Shown here: positions 10,816-22,859 of the stretch, piece after piece | How positions within the stretch are numbered: the stretch's first letter is position 1 | How the letters are laid out: every line of letters starts with the position of its first letter | Assembly (NCBI GenBank): GCA_903813345.2 | Contig: CAIIXF020000002.1 | Span: forward strand, 27,907,223 to 27,971,222 | Direction of reading: 5' to 3' | DNA: 64,000 bases | Source of the DNA: Owenia fusiformis | Taxonomy: Eukaryota > Annelida > Polychaeta > Sabellida > Oweniidae | Notes under the pieces: model-generated | The model's database searches: none | What the model saw: only the letters and a program-made list of their open reading frames with translations | Told to the model about the DNA's origin: nothing | Translations under genes and position numbers: made by a program

Positions 10816-12700
10816 CACGTACATGAAAACAGTTTTCAATTATGATCTTAATATAAGCATAATATTACACAGTAAGTAAGTACATCCATGAAATTGATAC
10901 CAACAAGATAGCATACTTTCCTACATTAAAAACCCATATATTTGAAATTCAATATGCAGAGATACAGATAGAAATAAGGATTTAAATGCATTGTTTTAGA
11001 TGGATTTATTCCAAGAAAATACATAACACATCGGGCTTAATGTTCTGATCCAAGGTTATATTGACTGAGGTGTATTTTTGGCTTGAACCAAAGTGTAAAC
11101 AGACATGTACTGTATATCTCCTGAATTTCTTCAGAAACCATTTATTCACGATTCCTCATTGAAAAACCTACCTGTTGTTTCAAAGTCAGTTAATGCATAT
11201 CCCTGGGAGCTAACCTAACATTTAGTTTGGAGTTATTGGAGTAATGGTAAATTGCCCCTTTCCCATGCATACATTAGGGTCAGTTGCCAACTCATGCCTA
11301 TATTAGGATCAATTGCCCTTTCCCATGTCTATATTAAGTTCAATTGAATTCCAAATTACAAAATGATCCATCATAGTAAGAGAGTTATACAGTATGATGA
11401 GCTCAGGGTAATGCACAATCATTCTTTAATCCCAGATCAAAGGTCGTGTTTTGGAAATGTTTTCGCAATGTTATGTGAAAATAACAATCTTTACAGTAAG
11501 GATACAGTTATGTGTATATATTTACTACCCCCCCCCAAATATAACTCCTCCCTCAATATACCCGTCTCCCCATATACAGTAACAATTGATTTATAGTCAT
11601 CAATATGATTTTATACCTTTCAGTTCCAACGGTATCAACATCATAAACACTGTGCCAATGTTAGCAGTTATTTAAGAGCTTATTTTACGATTCTCCAGGA
11701 TTTCATTAATTTAGGCATCTAATCTTTGAATGTGCTACTGTGGAGCTAATATAACATGTTATCTTGACCCTTGTAGCTATAATTATTCCATCAGTCAAAA
11801 ATAACATGATTTTAGGCTATTTTTATTTTCGAGCCACTGCATTGAAGCACGTTGGTGCTATAGACTTTCAAATAAACCAGTCCAATTGTGGTTTCAGTGT
11901 TCATGGACATTTACACCATTTTTAAGGCTAGTGTAAATAGAAATAATGTTTAGCATATCTTTTCCGATCTATGTACAATGTATTACTTCAAAGAGCCCTT
12001 GTGACACTAACAGAAAATCTGACTTGAGCATGTTTAATCAAATTATTATTTATTAAATAATAATTTTAAGCTTATTAATCAATATCTTTTCCATCCCCCA
12101 GTTCTTCCTCCAAAGCCAGAATAGTGCAAAACATAGAAGTTAATTACTCTGGCCTAAAAGTGTCCTTTTGAGGTAACCTAGCTGTGAACCATACTCCCTG
12201 GAAATACTTAAATATGAAAGTAAATATACACATTTGAACCAGACTTGACTTGTGTTTGATATGTCATCATATGATTCGAGAAGTACAAATGAACAAAGCT
12301 CAATCATAAAAAAACTGCAAGATGAATGGATTAAAATATACATGGTTTGAACTTTGAATAGTTAAACACAGTCATGAATGGTCAATCGTGGCTTGAAATT
12401 TGTCACATGAAGAAAAATAGCTTGGTCAATGAACATGTTTTTTTATTGCTAATCATGTTGACTTATGCTCCCTATGGGATGTTTTACTCCATAGATTAGA
12501 GACAAATTGTTAACAAAAATGTACATACAGAAAATTTTTAAATGTTTGGAAGTACTTTGAATTTAAGAAATAGCAAAAAAATGACTATATTGCAACAGTA
12601 TATAAAAAAATAGAAACGTATGTATAAGACCGAACTTTTGTATATTTCAGATAGTTAGGTATAATGTGCAGTGAAGCTGTGGCCTTTTGTAGTTTAGGGA
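10816..12700. other. intergenic, nothing firm
   Basis: No exon found. A short degenerate tandem repeat at about 11250-11345 has three ~38-bp units around CAATTGCCCTTTCCCATG. A C9 tract lies at 11528-11536. Otherwise AT-rich and unremarkable. Confidence 0.4.
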
Positions 12701-12709
12701 GTTTCAGCC

Positions 12710-12738
12710 ATGTTATTTTTTTTGAAAATAACATGGCA
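12710..12738. repeat. perfect 12-bp-stem hairpin
   Basis: CCATGTTATTTT pairs with AAAATAACATGG across a short T-rich loop. The function is unknown. It lies just upstream of a G18 tract and a pogo-like element. Confidence 0.7.
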
Positions 12739-12814
12739 GAGAAGCATCAAAATATAAGAGGCCACAGATATGATGTTTCTATTTATACTGTTTCAATACA
12801 AATGCCTCTTGGAC

Positions 12815-12977
12815 GGGGGGGGGGGGGGGGGGTTGTTTGGATTGGCAGGTGTTTACATTCCAAGGTTTATAAACATGTTAGTCAATGGAAGATAACAATA
12901 ACAGGACCAAGATAAAGTGTTCACATTGAGAGATGTTCAAATTAGAGAGGTGTTCGGATATACTCTGTTTTATGTAG
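12815..12977. mobile_element. decayed pogo-like MITE with G18 tract
   Basis: An uninterrupted G18 run (12815-12832) is followed by TTTGGATTGGCAGGTGTTTACA and, at the other end, by AGAGAGGTGTTCGGATATA. These internal motifs match the pogo-like family seen at 18193-18370. The left CAGTAAAACC terminus has been replaced by the G tract. Confidence 0.55.
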
Positions 12978-13794
12978 AAGGGGACATCACAAAGTATGGT
13001 TCTATAATGTCTAGGATGTGCTGTATCATCATCTCCAATTGTGTCATATTAATACCCTTTATAAGAAATCCACCTCTGCACTCTTTAGATCAGAGATATT
13101 TTCTCCATCCAAATTATTTCCCAAAGAGAAAAAATGAAGAAACTGATAAAACGCTCTGATACCTTGCATTGCTTATATATCACAATTCAGCCCATAGGTC
13201 CATAATTGAGAAAGCTTTATAATGATATACATGTATAGATTAAGAGGCCAAGTGAATTAGGATTTTCTGTAGATGGGGGCTGGTCATTATGAAACACCCT
13301 GTAAATCATAAAAGCCCCCTCCCGCAAGCTTAATTTGAGATGGTTAAGATCAACATCTGAACTGTGAGTTCCTTTGTAATAGTCAGAGTGTAGTACATCT
13401 AGGTGTTGCTAATACCCTTGGGGAACAGGGTGTGATGTTGAGATTGAAATCTAAGGTATCAGCCAGCTTCTATCATTGCCTGAGATAAGAAATGCTTCAT
13501 GCTAGAAATATAACAAGATCAAGTGATGATTTTTACAGCTCTCTTGAGTGCAGTTTGCAGCTGACTTTTGGTTTTTTGTTCAACATTCAGTACACACTTT
13601 TAAATGTATGGCACACTTAACTTATCAGATACCCTGAGGCAGAGAGCCTAGTGTATTCTGGAGCTGAAGCTCTCTTTTAAGAAAATTTTCTGAAAATGTT
13701 TATCTTGTATAGCTTAATAAGATTTGCCCTTTAAAATAGTTGTATCGTCACTCTCTAAAAAGTTCTTTGCTCTCGCCTTCATCTAATTAAAGTA

Positions 13795-13977
13795 CAGTAA
13801 AACCTGTCTAATCTAAATACCAATGCAACTGGCCAAAGGTGTTTGGATTAGCAGGTGTTTAGATTTCAAGTTGTTTTTTTAGATATGTTAATGGAAGATA
13901 AGAAATTTGGTATAGAGAAAAAGTGTTCACATTAAGGGGTGTTCTTCTAAGAGGCATTTTGATATACATGTTTCACT
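13795..13977. mobile_element. pogo-like MITE
   Basis: Begins CAGTAAAACCTGTCTAATC after TA and contains GGATTAGCAGGTGTTTAGA and GTGTTCACATTAAGGGGTG. The right end is decayed (ATGTTTCACTC). About 180 bp, non-coding, same family as 8997-9180 and 18193-18370. Confidence 0.7.
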
Positions 13978-14149
13978 CTATTAACAGTATGAAACATTCA
14001 TTTCATATTTAAACTCTCAGGAATGTCATGAAGATCTCATTAGCATCAAATATGTAAAATCATTTATCATTGTCAGAGGATAGTATGGTTAACTGGTGGT
14101 TGATCAGGGTAAATAATGTTCACCTCTCCCACTTGTGGTGGTGACATAG

Positions 14150-14340
14150 TGTTATAGTCTCATACTTTTTTGTGGACTGTGTTTGGTGGTTGGTACTCAG
14201 CATTTGATGGTTGGTGTTTGGCATTTGGTGGTTAGTGTTCGGTTAGTGTAACAAATGGCTTGTGTTGACATTTTGCAAGTTAATGTCTTGTTCATTTCTG
14301 CAGAGTGCAGACAGAATCAGCCTTGACCTTGGTTTGCAGA
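14150..14340. repeat. dispersed repeat with TTTGGCATTTGGTGGT units
   Basis: Contains several short degenerate units around GTTTGGCATTTGGTGGTTAG, then GACATTTTGCAAGTTAATG. Related copies lie at 21725-21800 and 24440-24570, with the same flanking order (GTCATAGTCT upstream, GACATTTTGC downstream). Confidence 0.6.
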
Positions 14341-14767
14341 ATCATAGATTTCATCAAGTTCCATGGATTTTCCCGCAGATTTGACATATCTTCTGAGAGA
14401 ACAGTATGTTGAATAATTACCCTTACCTCTAATTCTATGGTTTCAGCAGTCTATTTCTGGTAGGAATTCACCCAGAAAAGCCGCAAAAACATTTTCAGTT
14501 TGTTTTATTTGCTCGATGACAGTTCTTCTATTGCTGAAAAAATGCCAGGTTAATTCAGTCTCTCTGCCAATTTACAGTAACTTTTTTGGAAGCTTAGTTG
14601 TCTAAGAATATCATGATTGTACATTTATGACAATTTAGAATCAAGAGATAAATAAACATTTGACTGCAATTGGCGTCAGGAAAACCATCAGTGATATCAA
14701 TTCAATAAAAACATTGGTGGTAAAATCTAGGAGCTAGACCTATTGTCTTTTAAAACATCTGAATATA

Positions 14768-15092
14768 CAGTAAAACCTTTCTAATCTGAATCCCATTAGG
14801 ACTGAAAAAGTGTTCAAAATTTCAGGTGTTCACATTTCAAAGTGTTTTGATATGTGAGTTGGTGAGAGGTTACAAAATTATGACTGAGAAAAAGTGTTCA
14901 GATTTGCATGTGTTTTCAAAGTTTTCTTGATATGTAAGTCAATGGGAGGTAACAAAATTATGACTGAGAAAAGTGTTCAAATTTGTAGGTCTTCACAGTT
15001 CAGTGTTTTTTTTATGTGAGGTTACCAATAGAACCAAGCTGAGTGTTCAAATTGGGAGGTGTTTTGATGAGATAGGTGTTCAGGTATATATT
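14768..15092. mobile_element. pogo-like MITE, longer version
   Basis: Begins CAGTAAAACCTTTCTAATC after TA and ends near GATAGGTGTTCAGGTATA. The interior has an apparent internal duplication around GAGAAAAAGTGTTCA and GAGAAAAGTGTTCA, which makes it longer than the other copies. Non-coding. Confidence 0.65.
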
Positions 15093-16560
15093 ACAAAAAT
15101 ATTAATCATTACAATTGTTTTTTTAAATGAAGAGAATTTTTTGTTTAAAAATAAACAGCTCCATTCAATGACCTTAAAAGGGCATGAAATGTTTTTCAGT
15201 AAATATTTGTTTGATTAATAAGGTGTCAAAGAGTCCCGGACCTGGCTCCTATCTGCTATCTTCCAGAGATGGTACCTCTTTACTTTCACACAATGTTAGA
15301 TGAAATGTTACACAGAACTAACTAACACAAGTCACGCCGACCTTTTCTTAAATCACAATAAAGACTGAAAATTGGGATAGATACAAATCTAGAACAACAT
15401 TTCAAGATTCTATCAAAATACTTCACTTATGTGTTTATTTTAAGAGGATGTATGGAATTAGTTCAATTTTTAGCAACATTCTAGTCTTTTGTTTAAGTGA
15501 TAAATGGTTGCCATACATGATAAATGCTGTACAGGGTCAAAGAACGCTACTGAGTAAATATTTTGAGCCATAACTGTCAAAGATTAAGGAAGGTGTCATA
15601 CACAATGTCAGGTCATTACATATAACATCTCTATAGTATCATACAATTTCACATTTTTCTCTATTATATTAAACATGTGCTATAATTTTGGAATCTCACA
15701 ATTTACAGGTTTTGATAATTATTTCTATTTAAATTATTTCTTGATTAAAATCCACTTTTTTAGGTAACTAAGTGAGAAAGCTATTTTGTATTTTACATTT
15801 TATTTAACGGTAGCTTGTATGGTAAATATACATATATATATATGAAGGATGGGACTGATACTGATAATATAATGTATACTCTCTAACAATAGAATATACA
15901 TGGTATATAGATATCCAATTGGTACATCAAAGATAATATATTACTTAATTACTTAACTTAATATAATAATCACACTTACAGTTGAATAAGTAGGCATCGT
16001 AAAATAATATAATATGATCTTCAATTTTTAAGTTGGAGTTTTTGCATTAAGGCTTAAGATGTACCTCATGTTTTTACTGTATCGAAAGTTAGTCTATTGT
16101 GGGAAAATGGAATTTCATAGAAAGAATTCTTCAAAATCCTTTTTGAGACGCTATGATTTTTATTTCAAATTTAAACATTCTAACCTTATTTTATACTTGG
16201 ATTTCTAAGTAATCACCAAATAATGACCTTTTTAGTAAAGTTGAACTGTTTTGATTAACCATTTTGAAGATACTTAACAATTGTTTAGACTTTTTCTGGA
16301 ACACTTGAGGGGTCATTCTCTGGGGGGTATTCCTGGGAGGCTCTAGTACAAGGGGTCAAGCACTAATGTCAAGTAGAACACTAAAATAATTGCAGTGTCT
16401 GGGACAATCACTCTATTTCGGTCACCAAGATATGGCACAATCATATTATATTATTATCTTATAAGGCCAAATACCATTATTTTTCTAATCATGATTATGG
16501 GCCATGAAAATTGAATTATTTGGGTTTGGCTAAGCAGTGTTCATTACTTTTTCAAAATTA
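15093..16560. other. intergenic, nothing recognised
   Basis: AT-rich, with a short (TA) run near 15830. No exon or repeat could be supported. Confidence 0.4.
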
Positions 16561-16747
16561 GTAGTTATAATTATCACTGGCGGATCCAGGGCCGGGCGGA
16601 GGCCTCTGGAGCCCCCACCTTGGATGTTGCTATGCTATGAAAAATCAGAATGGTCATGTAAAATAGTGAGGACTATATTATGTAAAAGTAGGTTGTCCTT
16701 ATCTAAACTGAGTTTGAAGACTTGTACCAGAGCGGTCACATTTCTAC

Positions 16748-16981
16748 TCAGCACAGCCTATTGGTGAAAGAACACCTGTGTATGCTGGTTGTTCTAATAA
16801 AGTACATCTCACAAGATCCACATGTTGTAGTGCCTTTGCCAATAGCTTTCCTAAAAGTCATTGATTGCACAAAAGGCACCTTTCCACATGAAAACTTTAA
16901 AAAGGATATCCCATCATAGTCTTTTGGTACAATGTGCTCTGGTTTAATGTGCCCATCTCTCATTACATCCCATGCCCATGG
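16748..16981 (-). other. unrecognised open frame, possible gene relic
   Basis: A 78-codon stop-free minus-strand stretch read as PWAWDVMRDGHIKPEHIVPK and onward, with three Cys near the end. It has balanced composition unlike the surrounding AT-rich DNA. No family is recognised, no splice sites or start are convincing, and a stop lies just upstream. Just beyond it, at 16575-16620, is a CACTGGCGGATCCAGGGCCG motif of a common dispersed repeat, so this may be part of a decayed transposon. Confidence 0.2.
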
Positions 16982-17270
16982 TGCAAAGGATTAAATAATA
17001 GATGCAAAAGTACTGTAAGCTCCACAGCTTCTCTTATCTCTTGAAGATAGCAGATATCACAAGTATAAGGTAAAGATGGACTCTGATCAATAGTGAATAA
17101 GAGGAAAGTATATTGGATTCAGTTGTATCAGAAAAATGTTTTGTTTCAAGTTCAACTTCGTAATGGTCCATTCCTAATAATGTTTGGACTGAATATTTTT
17201 TGTTAAAATTTTAGTAATAATTTCAGTGGCTGTATCACCACCCATTTATGTCTACACCACCCATTTATAG

Positions 17271-17446
17271 TGAAGTAAAACCTGTCTAAGTGGAACACAT
17301 TTGGTACCTCTTAAAAATGTTCCACTTGTAAGGTGTTCTACTAATAGAGGTTCATTTAACATAAAGTTTTTTAGGACTTTGAAAAGTGTTCCGGTAACAG
17401 AAGTGTTCCACTTCTAGAGGTGATCCGCTTAAGATGTTTCAATGTA
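17271..17446. mobile_element. pogo-like MITE, variant subfamily
   Basis: Starts near GAAGTAAAACCTGTCTAAG and carries GTTCCACTTGTAAGGTGTTC and GTTCCACTTCTAGAGGTG units, in place of the AACACC/GTGTTC motifs of the main family. The right end is decayed. The fragment at 44700-44812 shares the GTTCCACTT motifs. Confidence 0.6.
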
Positions 17447-18192
17447 CTTGTACATTGTAACACCATTCACCTTAATCAAGAAATTTCACACAAAATCACA
17501 TTAAGGAAATGGACATCAACCCAAACATTGCAACATGTGGTTCACCTCCCTGTCACAATTGTTCTCTAAAATTAAAGAGTATTAAGTAAACATGATTGTA
17601 CTACAGTTTATTGTTGCCGTGTAACTTTGTATTGTACATGATCATGAAGACTTCTTGTCTACTGTGCATTGGCAATATACCAAAAATACTCATCAATTAA
17701 AAAATTCATCTGGGAGTATAATTTTATTTTAAGACTTTGTTACAATACAAATGCATGCATCTTCACTGGTTGAAAAAACACTAAGATGAACATGCTTGGA
17801 TGTATCAAAATAACTAAAAAAAATTAATATTGAAAGCAATAATAAGAGTAATGAACATTGGTGTATAGTAATATTCATCATTGGTGAACAATGGTATAAA
17901 ATCAAGTTGTATTTAGGCTGTGTTACTAGAAAACCAATGATACACCTGATTATTTTGAGGTAGAGGTTAAAAACTGGTAGACATTTTTGAGATACTTTAA
18001 ACTTTAAATACTGTCACTTAGGAGCGTTTGGAGTTGGTCATGTATTGCAAATAACCTTTTAAGATCTATAGAATATAGATTATAAAATGTCAAAAACTAA
18101 GATTAAAACTCCAATTATTTGATTAGACTACTATTGATTTAGTGACCATTTCTCAGCATAATTTGGGATTTTAAATGTCTGGTTTCAATGTA

Positions 18193-18370
18193 CAGTACAA
18201 CCTGTCCAATCCAAACACCTCTCTGGTCAAAATTGTATGGATTAACAGGTGTTCATATTTCAAGGTCTTATAAACGTGTCAAAGGAAGAAAACAAATATG
18301 GGACCAAGAAAAGTGTTCACATTGGGAGGTGTTCGGATTAGAGAGGTGTTCAGATATACAGGTTTCACCG
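18193..18370. mobile_element. pogo-like MITE, best-preserved copy
   Basis: Starts CAGTACAACCTGTCCAATC after TA and ends GATATACAGGTTTCACCG before TA, giving a 178-bp element with a TA target duplication. The internal motif order is AACACCTCTCTGG, AACAGGTGTTCATATTTC, GTGTTCACATTGGGAGGTG and GAGAGGTGTTCAGATA. No coding capacity. Confidence 0.8.
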
Positions 18371-19109
18371 TATATAGTTATAGACTACTCAAGTAGGCGA
18401 ATCATCATAAAACTTCACTTATGCATATTGAACAGTGTTTTTCTGCCTTTGAGAATCAAGTATAATTGATCACTTGCTTCCTTGTTTGGTACCTTTTCGG
18501 GTACTTATATTAGGCTGGAACCCGCAAGGTGCACTTTTGAGCTTATCTATCTATGATGTCATTTCCCATGCTGTCTAAATTATTTTTCTGTGTCTATCAG
18601 TATCAGTTGATAGATCATATTTACTGTTTGTATGATTATCATAATTTATTGTTTTGGCATTCAGTAGCAATATTTCGTCAATGTTCTGATAATGACTGGT
18701 CACTTTTGAAGATAAAACTGCAAATTGATGAGCTTATATCTTTTAACTTCATTCAATCAACTTCCCCCCTCTTTAAAACTTAGTACATCTTTTTTGATTG
18801 ATAAATAATTGTTGTTGTTTATGAAGGATTTCCTGTTGAGACTGTGCTAATAATGATATCATACCTCTCCGGTTATTTTCTCATATACATGTATCTTTTT
18901 TGTTTATTCATTAGTGAAAAAATCATCACTGCAGTTGTACTTATTGTTAGGGTAGAAGATGGTCCTACAATTAATATTCACACATCTTAAGTAGGATGTC
19001 AATGACCTGACAACCATCAGTTGTTTGCTCTTCAACAAATGTCTTAAAAGTAGAACACAATATGAGATTTTCCTGTTTAGAAAATGTGTTGGCCCTTGGA
19101 ACATATTAC

Positions 19110-19470
19110 CCTGCGTGCAGAGTCTAGTTAAACTACACTCTGCCTAGTAGAGACCATATTACAGTTTAGTAGACCCGCCCCCACGACGGGTACCGGTGAC
19201 AGTTTGAGTAATAAATCACTTCTGACCTATGCGCTGACCTTTCTTCCACCATTCAGCGAGCTTGAATAAACACACGCCAAATGCGTTCTAATTAAATATG
19301 CTCATGTCATTGGTCAATTTCCGGGCTCCGCGATGACGTCAGAAGGAATGACCATATATAGAACGTCGGTCAAATTTGGCCGACGAACACTGATTGGCGC
19401 GGTGAGTTCACAGGTTTATTTTAGTTTGAAAGAGTGAAGACGAAGCTCTCTCTTAAGAAGTGAAGTCAAA
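19110..19470 (-). repeat. dispersed ~350-bp repeat, copy 3, promoter-like core
   Basis: Reverse-strand copy of the repeat at 1420-1670 and 9535-9800. It is locally GC-richer and contains CCATATATAG (19351-19360, TATA/CArG-like), TGACGTCA (19334-19341, CRE) and ATTGGT (CCAAT on the minus strand, near 19310). At its end, 19121-19147, is a near-perfect 27-bp palindrome with GCAGAGT/ACTCTGC arms. Because the family is dispersed, these motifs may belong to the repeat and not to a host gene. A solo LTR is one possibility but is unproven. Confidence 0.55.
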
Positions 19471-19966
19471 CGAATGCGAAGGGTAGGAACATATAGGCCC
19501 TGGGAACATATGGGCCCTGGGAACATATATAAGGGATCTCGACTTAATGTTTTTATACATGTTCAGGGGGGGGTGGCTATGACCTGAATGCATAGATACA
19601 CATAGACAGTGTCCATAAACTTTCTACCCTTTCGTATTTTAGTTGTAAAGAGACTCTATGCACAACCTGTATGTACTTAAAAGTAAATTAACGCAGGTGT
19701 CCAGTAAATAAATGAGAGACGCATCTAGATAAGACAAATAGGGTCATAGTAACTTAAAACAGACAGTGTGGCCCAATGAAAATGTAACCCATCAATAAAA
19801 ACAGCCATAATTTTAACTCACTTCACCCGTTACATGTTATTTTTCAAACAGGAATCACTCCTTCCCCACATTGTCTACATCATCAAGTTTTGTTGCATAA
19901 AGAGTGCACTTATGTGCCTAGAAAAGACTGGTGAGAAGATTTGTTTTTTAAAAGTTATAAACAACG

Positions 19967-20012
19967 AGAAAATTCAGTGAAAAATTTTCTGAATTTTTTC
20001 ACTGAATTTTCT
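19967..20012. repeat. 46-bp hairpin
   Basis: AGAAAATTCAGTGAAAAA pairs with its complement ending at 20012 across a short loop. Function unknown; it would form a stable hairpin in RNA from either strand. Confidence 0.75.
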
Positions 20013-20428
20013 GTTAAAACTTGAAGCATTCAAAATTGTATGACCACATCACTGTTTCGAACATTTGAACACTTCATCTATACTAAAAAATCAAGGGGAT
20101 TCAGTCATTGTTGACAAGGTTATTCCAAAAATATAGAGTTATAGTTTTGGGGTCACCCTATACATCATTTACTGTCTTCAGCCATTCACCTCTCTGGTCT
20201 TTCCTTTCATTGGTGTATAGGACACCATCCTTCATTTGCACATGTTGTTTTTATGATCAAATTGCTATGCTAATTCTAGTTGTGGCATTCATATATTCGC
20301 TTTTAAATGAATGTGCAACCATTCACTTTTGTACTATAAACAAAATATTCTACGTCATGTACTTTCTGCATAAATTATATTTAATTGTATAATTACAATT
20401 CTATTAATAATACTTGCCGTCACAATAG

Positions 20429-20923
20429 CAGGCCTGTCAACTGTCCCGCAATTTGCGTATTTGTCACGCATTTGCTGAAGAATTTGAAGTCACGCCAGTT
20501 ATTTTTGCGTGACAGAAAATGTCACGCAAATACGCATTTTACCTGGTAATTGTCAAGCAAAAATATTTCTGTAGAAAAATTTCTAAAAAAGATCGTCTAC
20601 ACAGCAAAAATATGAACGCCGGAAAAAATGTACGCATTTCGTTCGGACTTTTCACGCGAATTACGTATATGTCACGCATTCTGTTCGAAATTTTTCGTAC
20701 CTACCCCCCCCCCCCCCCATTGACGGATGTTTGAAACGGGAGCGTAGCGAGCGCGAAAATTTTGAGGTGTTCAAAATTTGGCTAGATGTAATAAAATTTA
20801 AACCAAGGTATTCAAAATGTGGATCAAGGTGTCCAGATTTGGACCAAGGTGTCCACATTTTGAGGGGAGGTGTTCAACATTTCCAAGTCACTCATGTAAG
20901 GTGTTCCCAAGTTGACAGGCCTG
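20429..20923. mobile_element. non-autonomous DNA transposon, 495 bp
   Basis: Exact 13-bp terminal inverted repeats CAGGCCTGTCAAC, flanked by a perfect 6-bp duplication CAATAG (20423-20428 and 20924-20929). The left half is rich in TCACGCA and TACGCATTT words. A C15 tract lies at 20704-20718. The right half has repeated AAGGTGTCCA and AGGTGTTC words. No transposase frame. The superfamily is uncertain; hAT-like is possible. Confidence 0.8.
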
Positions 20924-21378
20924 CAATAGCTAGAACAATTGATTTACTGGTCTATATTGGAGTATATATGACTGCTAAAATTCATAAATGAAATAGTTGT
21001 GTTTCTTATCTATTTTTATCATATTAGAATCGTAACAACCAACTCAAATTTTATTCTGGTCATTGCCAAAGACCTCAATCGCTATGCGATTTCAGTCTTT
21101 CCATATATTAAGCTATAATTCATAAAATCTCGGCCTTTATTCCTTAAATATAAATGATATAATATGATAGACTTTAAGCTTAGAACCTGTACTGAGCTAC
21201 TTAAATGTGTATTTTTAATTTTTGTTTATTACATTTAGATATTATAGCACTATATATACAATGCCATACAATTAGCTGCAATTCTAATATGTATCTAATA
21301 TGTATTTTTTAGAGGCTTGTGTAGTAGATGTTTAATGTTATTTTATGATTTAAAATGTTTGACTATTGTTATTTTCAG

Positions 21379-21456
21379 AATGATCGTACAAAGGTTGTGA
21401 AAGAAATCATCACCAATGAAAGCGACTATGTTGATGCCTTGAAGTGCATGGTTGAG
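21379..21456 (+). CDS. RhoGEF gene, DH-domain exon A
   Basis: 78 bp between a TTATTTTCAG acceptor and a GTGAGT donor, phase 0 at both ends. It encodes NDRTKVVKEIITNESDYVDA and on to KCMVE: the conserved region 1 helix of a Dbl-homology (DH) domain, which contacts the Rho-family GTPase and includes the characteristic Glu and the SDYV/SYV motif. With exons B-D it gives a continuous 154-residue DH segment that catalyses GDP/GTP exchange on Rho GTPases in the cytoplasm. The sequence resembles ARHGEF17 and ARHGEF10 more than other Dbl proteins; the exact orthologue is not settled. Exons upstream were not found in the window. Confidence 0.85.
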
Positions 21457-21799
21457 GTGAGTCAAAGAAAAAAACACACGATTAGGGTAGTCGAACTACA
21501 AGGCCTTGTGACCCACTACTTGACTGCACAAATCACACACTAGCGGGTATTAAAGAAAACCGAAGGGGGGCGGGCAAAGTCTTGAAGCATGACTTACAAT
21601 CGGGAAATGTTGTTTTTATGAGGGTTGTCCCATAAGTCCTGAACTAATTGTTATAAGGCGAAGAGTTTTTATTAATAAAAGCTGAAATTTCATCAGTATC
21701 ATCTTTTGGAATTTTCTTTTTTGTGAATGCTGTTTGATAGTCAGCGTTTGGCATTTGGTGGTCAGCGTTTGGCATTTGGTGGTCAGCAGTTGGTATCAG

Positions 21800-22290
21800 T
21801 AACAAATTCTTACAACTTCCAACAACTTATAACAGTTTCTGTTTTGATTGACTTCAGATTTTTGAACATATATAGATGTGTTATGAGTTCTAACACATTT
21901 CTGCCAATATCTGTTACCACGGTAACAAATAAGTGGACTGTAACATTTTGTATCCTTTTGCAATAAGTAACAGAAGTAAGTGGTACACATAGAGTTGAAA
22001 TTTGTATTGTTATTAACACATATATACATGTTAAGACCTTTTACATATTTTTGGCAGCTTCAGTTACCATGACAATGAATATATGTTACCATGGTAACTG
22101 ATTATTTGTCTTAAAGCACTTCTCACATTTCTTACATACTGACTGAAATGTAACTTGAAATGTAACCATGGCAACAAATATGTTGACTTGTAACATTTTA
22201 TAACCATTTCTTTTAACCATTTGAGATAACTTACAAGGTGGTGACATTTTGTCACATTAATGCCTTGTTTATCATGGTGACAATTTTTTA
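21800..22290. repeat. degenerate intronic repeat with X-box motifs
   Basis: Diverged repeats of a segment combining GTTACCAYGGTAAC-like palindromes with TGTAACATTTT. Three motifs fit the RFX X-box pattern GTNRCC-N2-RGYAAC: 21913-21926, 22085-22098 and 22162-22175. The upstream part (21725-21800) carries GTTTGGCATTTGGTGGTCAG units of the dispersed family also seen at 14150 and 24440. Confidence 0.6.
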
Positions 22291-22662
22291 TATTTGTAAA
22301 AAATAATATAAATACACTGTGAGTGTCAAATATTTCCTTGTTTATATGACTGTTTTATTTGTATAATACATCATAAGACATTACTGTTCTAGATATTGCC
22401 TCTTGTTTATCTGTCACTAAAATTGATCTGTTCAGTTTCAAACAAACACATCAGAATATGTAGGATCCCAGTGGTGTGTTTACTCTAGTGGATGGTCAAC
22501 TGTGGTTTGAAAGTAGTTGCACTTTGATAAATAACTTGTTATGATAGATGTGTTAATTATAAAGAGAGTTATAATTGGTTAGAATGTTCCTTTAGGTGTA
22601 TTAATTCTTGTGAATGGTCAATTATGGTTTGAAAGTGGTTACACTAGCTAGCCTCAATGCAC

Positions 22663-22780
22663 CAAAAAGTGGGCCTTTTTGGTCATTACCGGGCCTTTTA
22701 AAGCCTTATTTTTAATCTTAGGCCAACTTTGAAGAAAATGGCCCTCAAAATTTCAAATTTTGGCCCCACTTTTTGGTTTA
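22663..22780. mobile_element. small inverted-repeat element
   Basis: CCAAAAAGTGGGCC and GGCCCCACTTTTTGG bracket about 90 bp. No coding capacity and no clear target duplication. A repeat-derived stretch with GGTTCCCAGATCTGCCCC follows at 22810-22850. Confidence 0.6.
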
Positions 22781-22859
22781 AGGGCGGAAGTCTTTTTCAC
22801 AGACATGAAGTTTGCCCCCCTTGTTGGTTCCCAGATCTGCCCCTGTGAATGTGATTAGA

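Noticed and set aside
19300-19405. First exon and promoter of the RhoGEF gene (GTGAGT donor at 19401)
   Set aside because: The segment belongs to a three-copy dispersed repeat and contains no in-frame start that joins exon A, so it is reported only as a repeat with promoter-like motifs.
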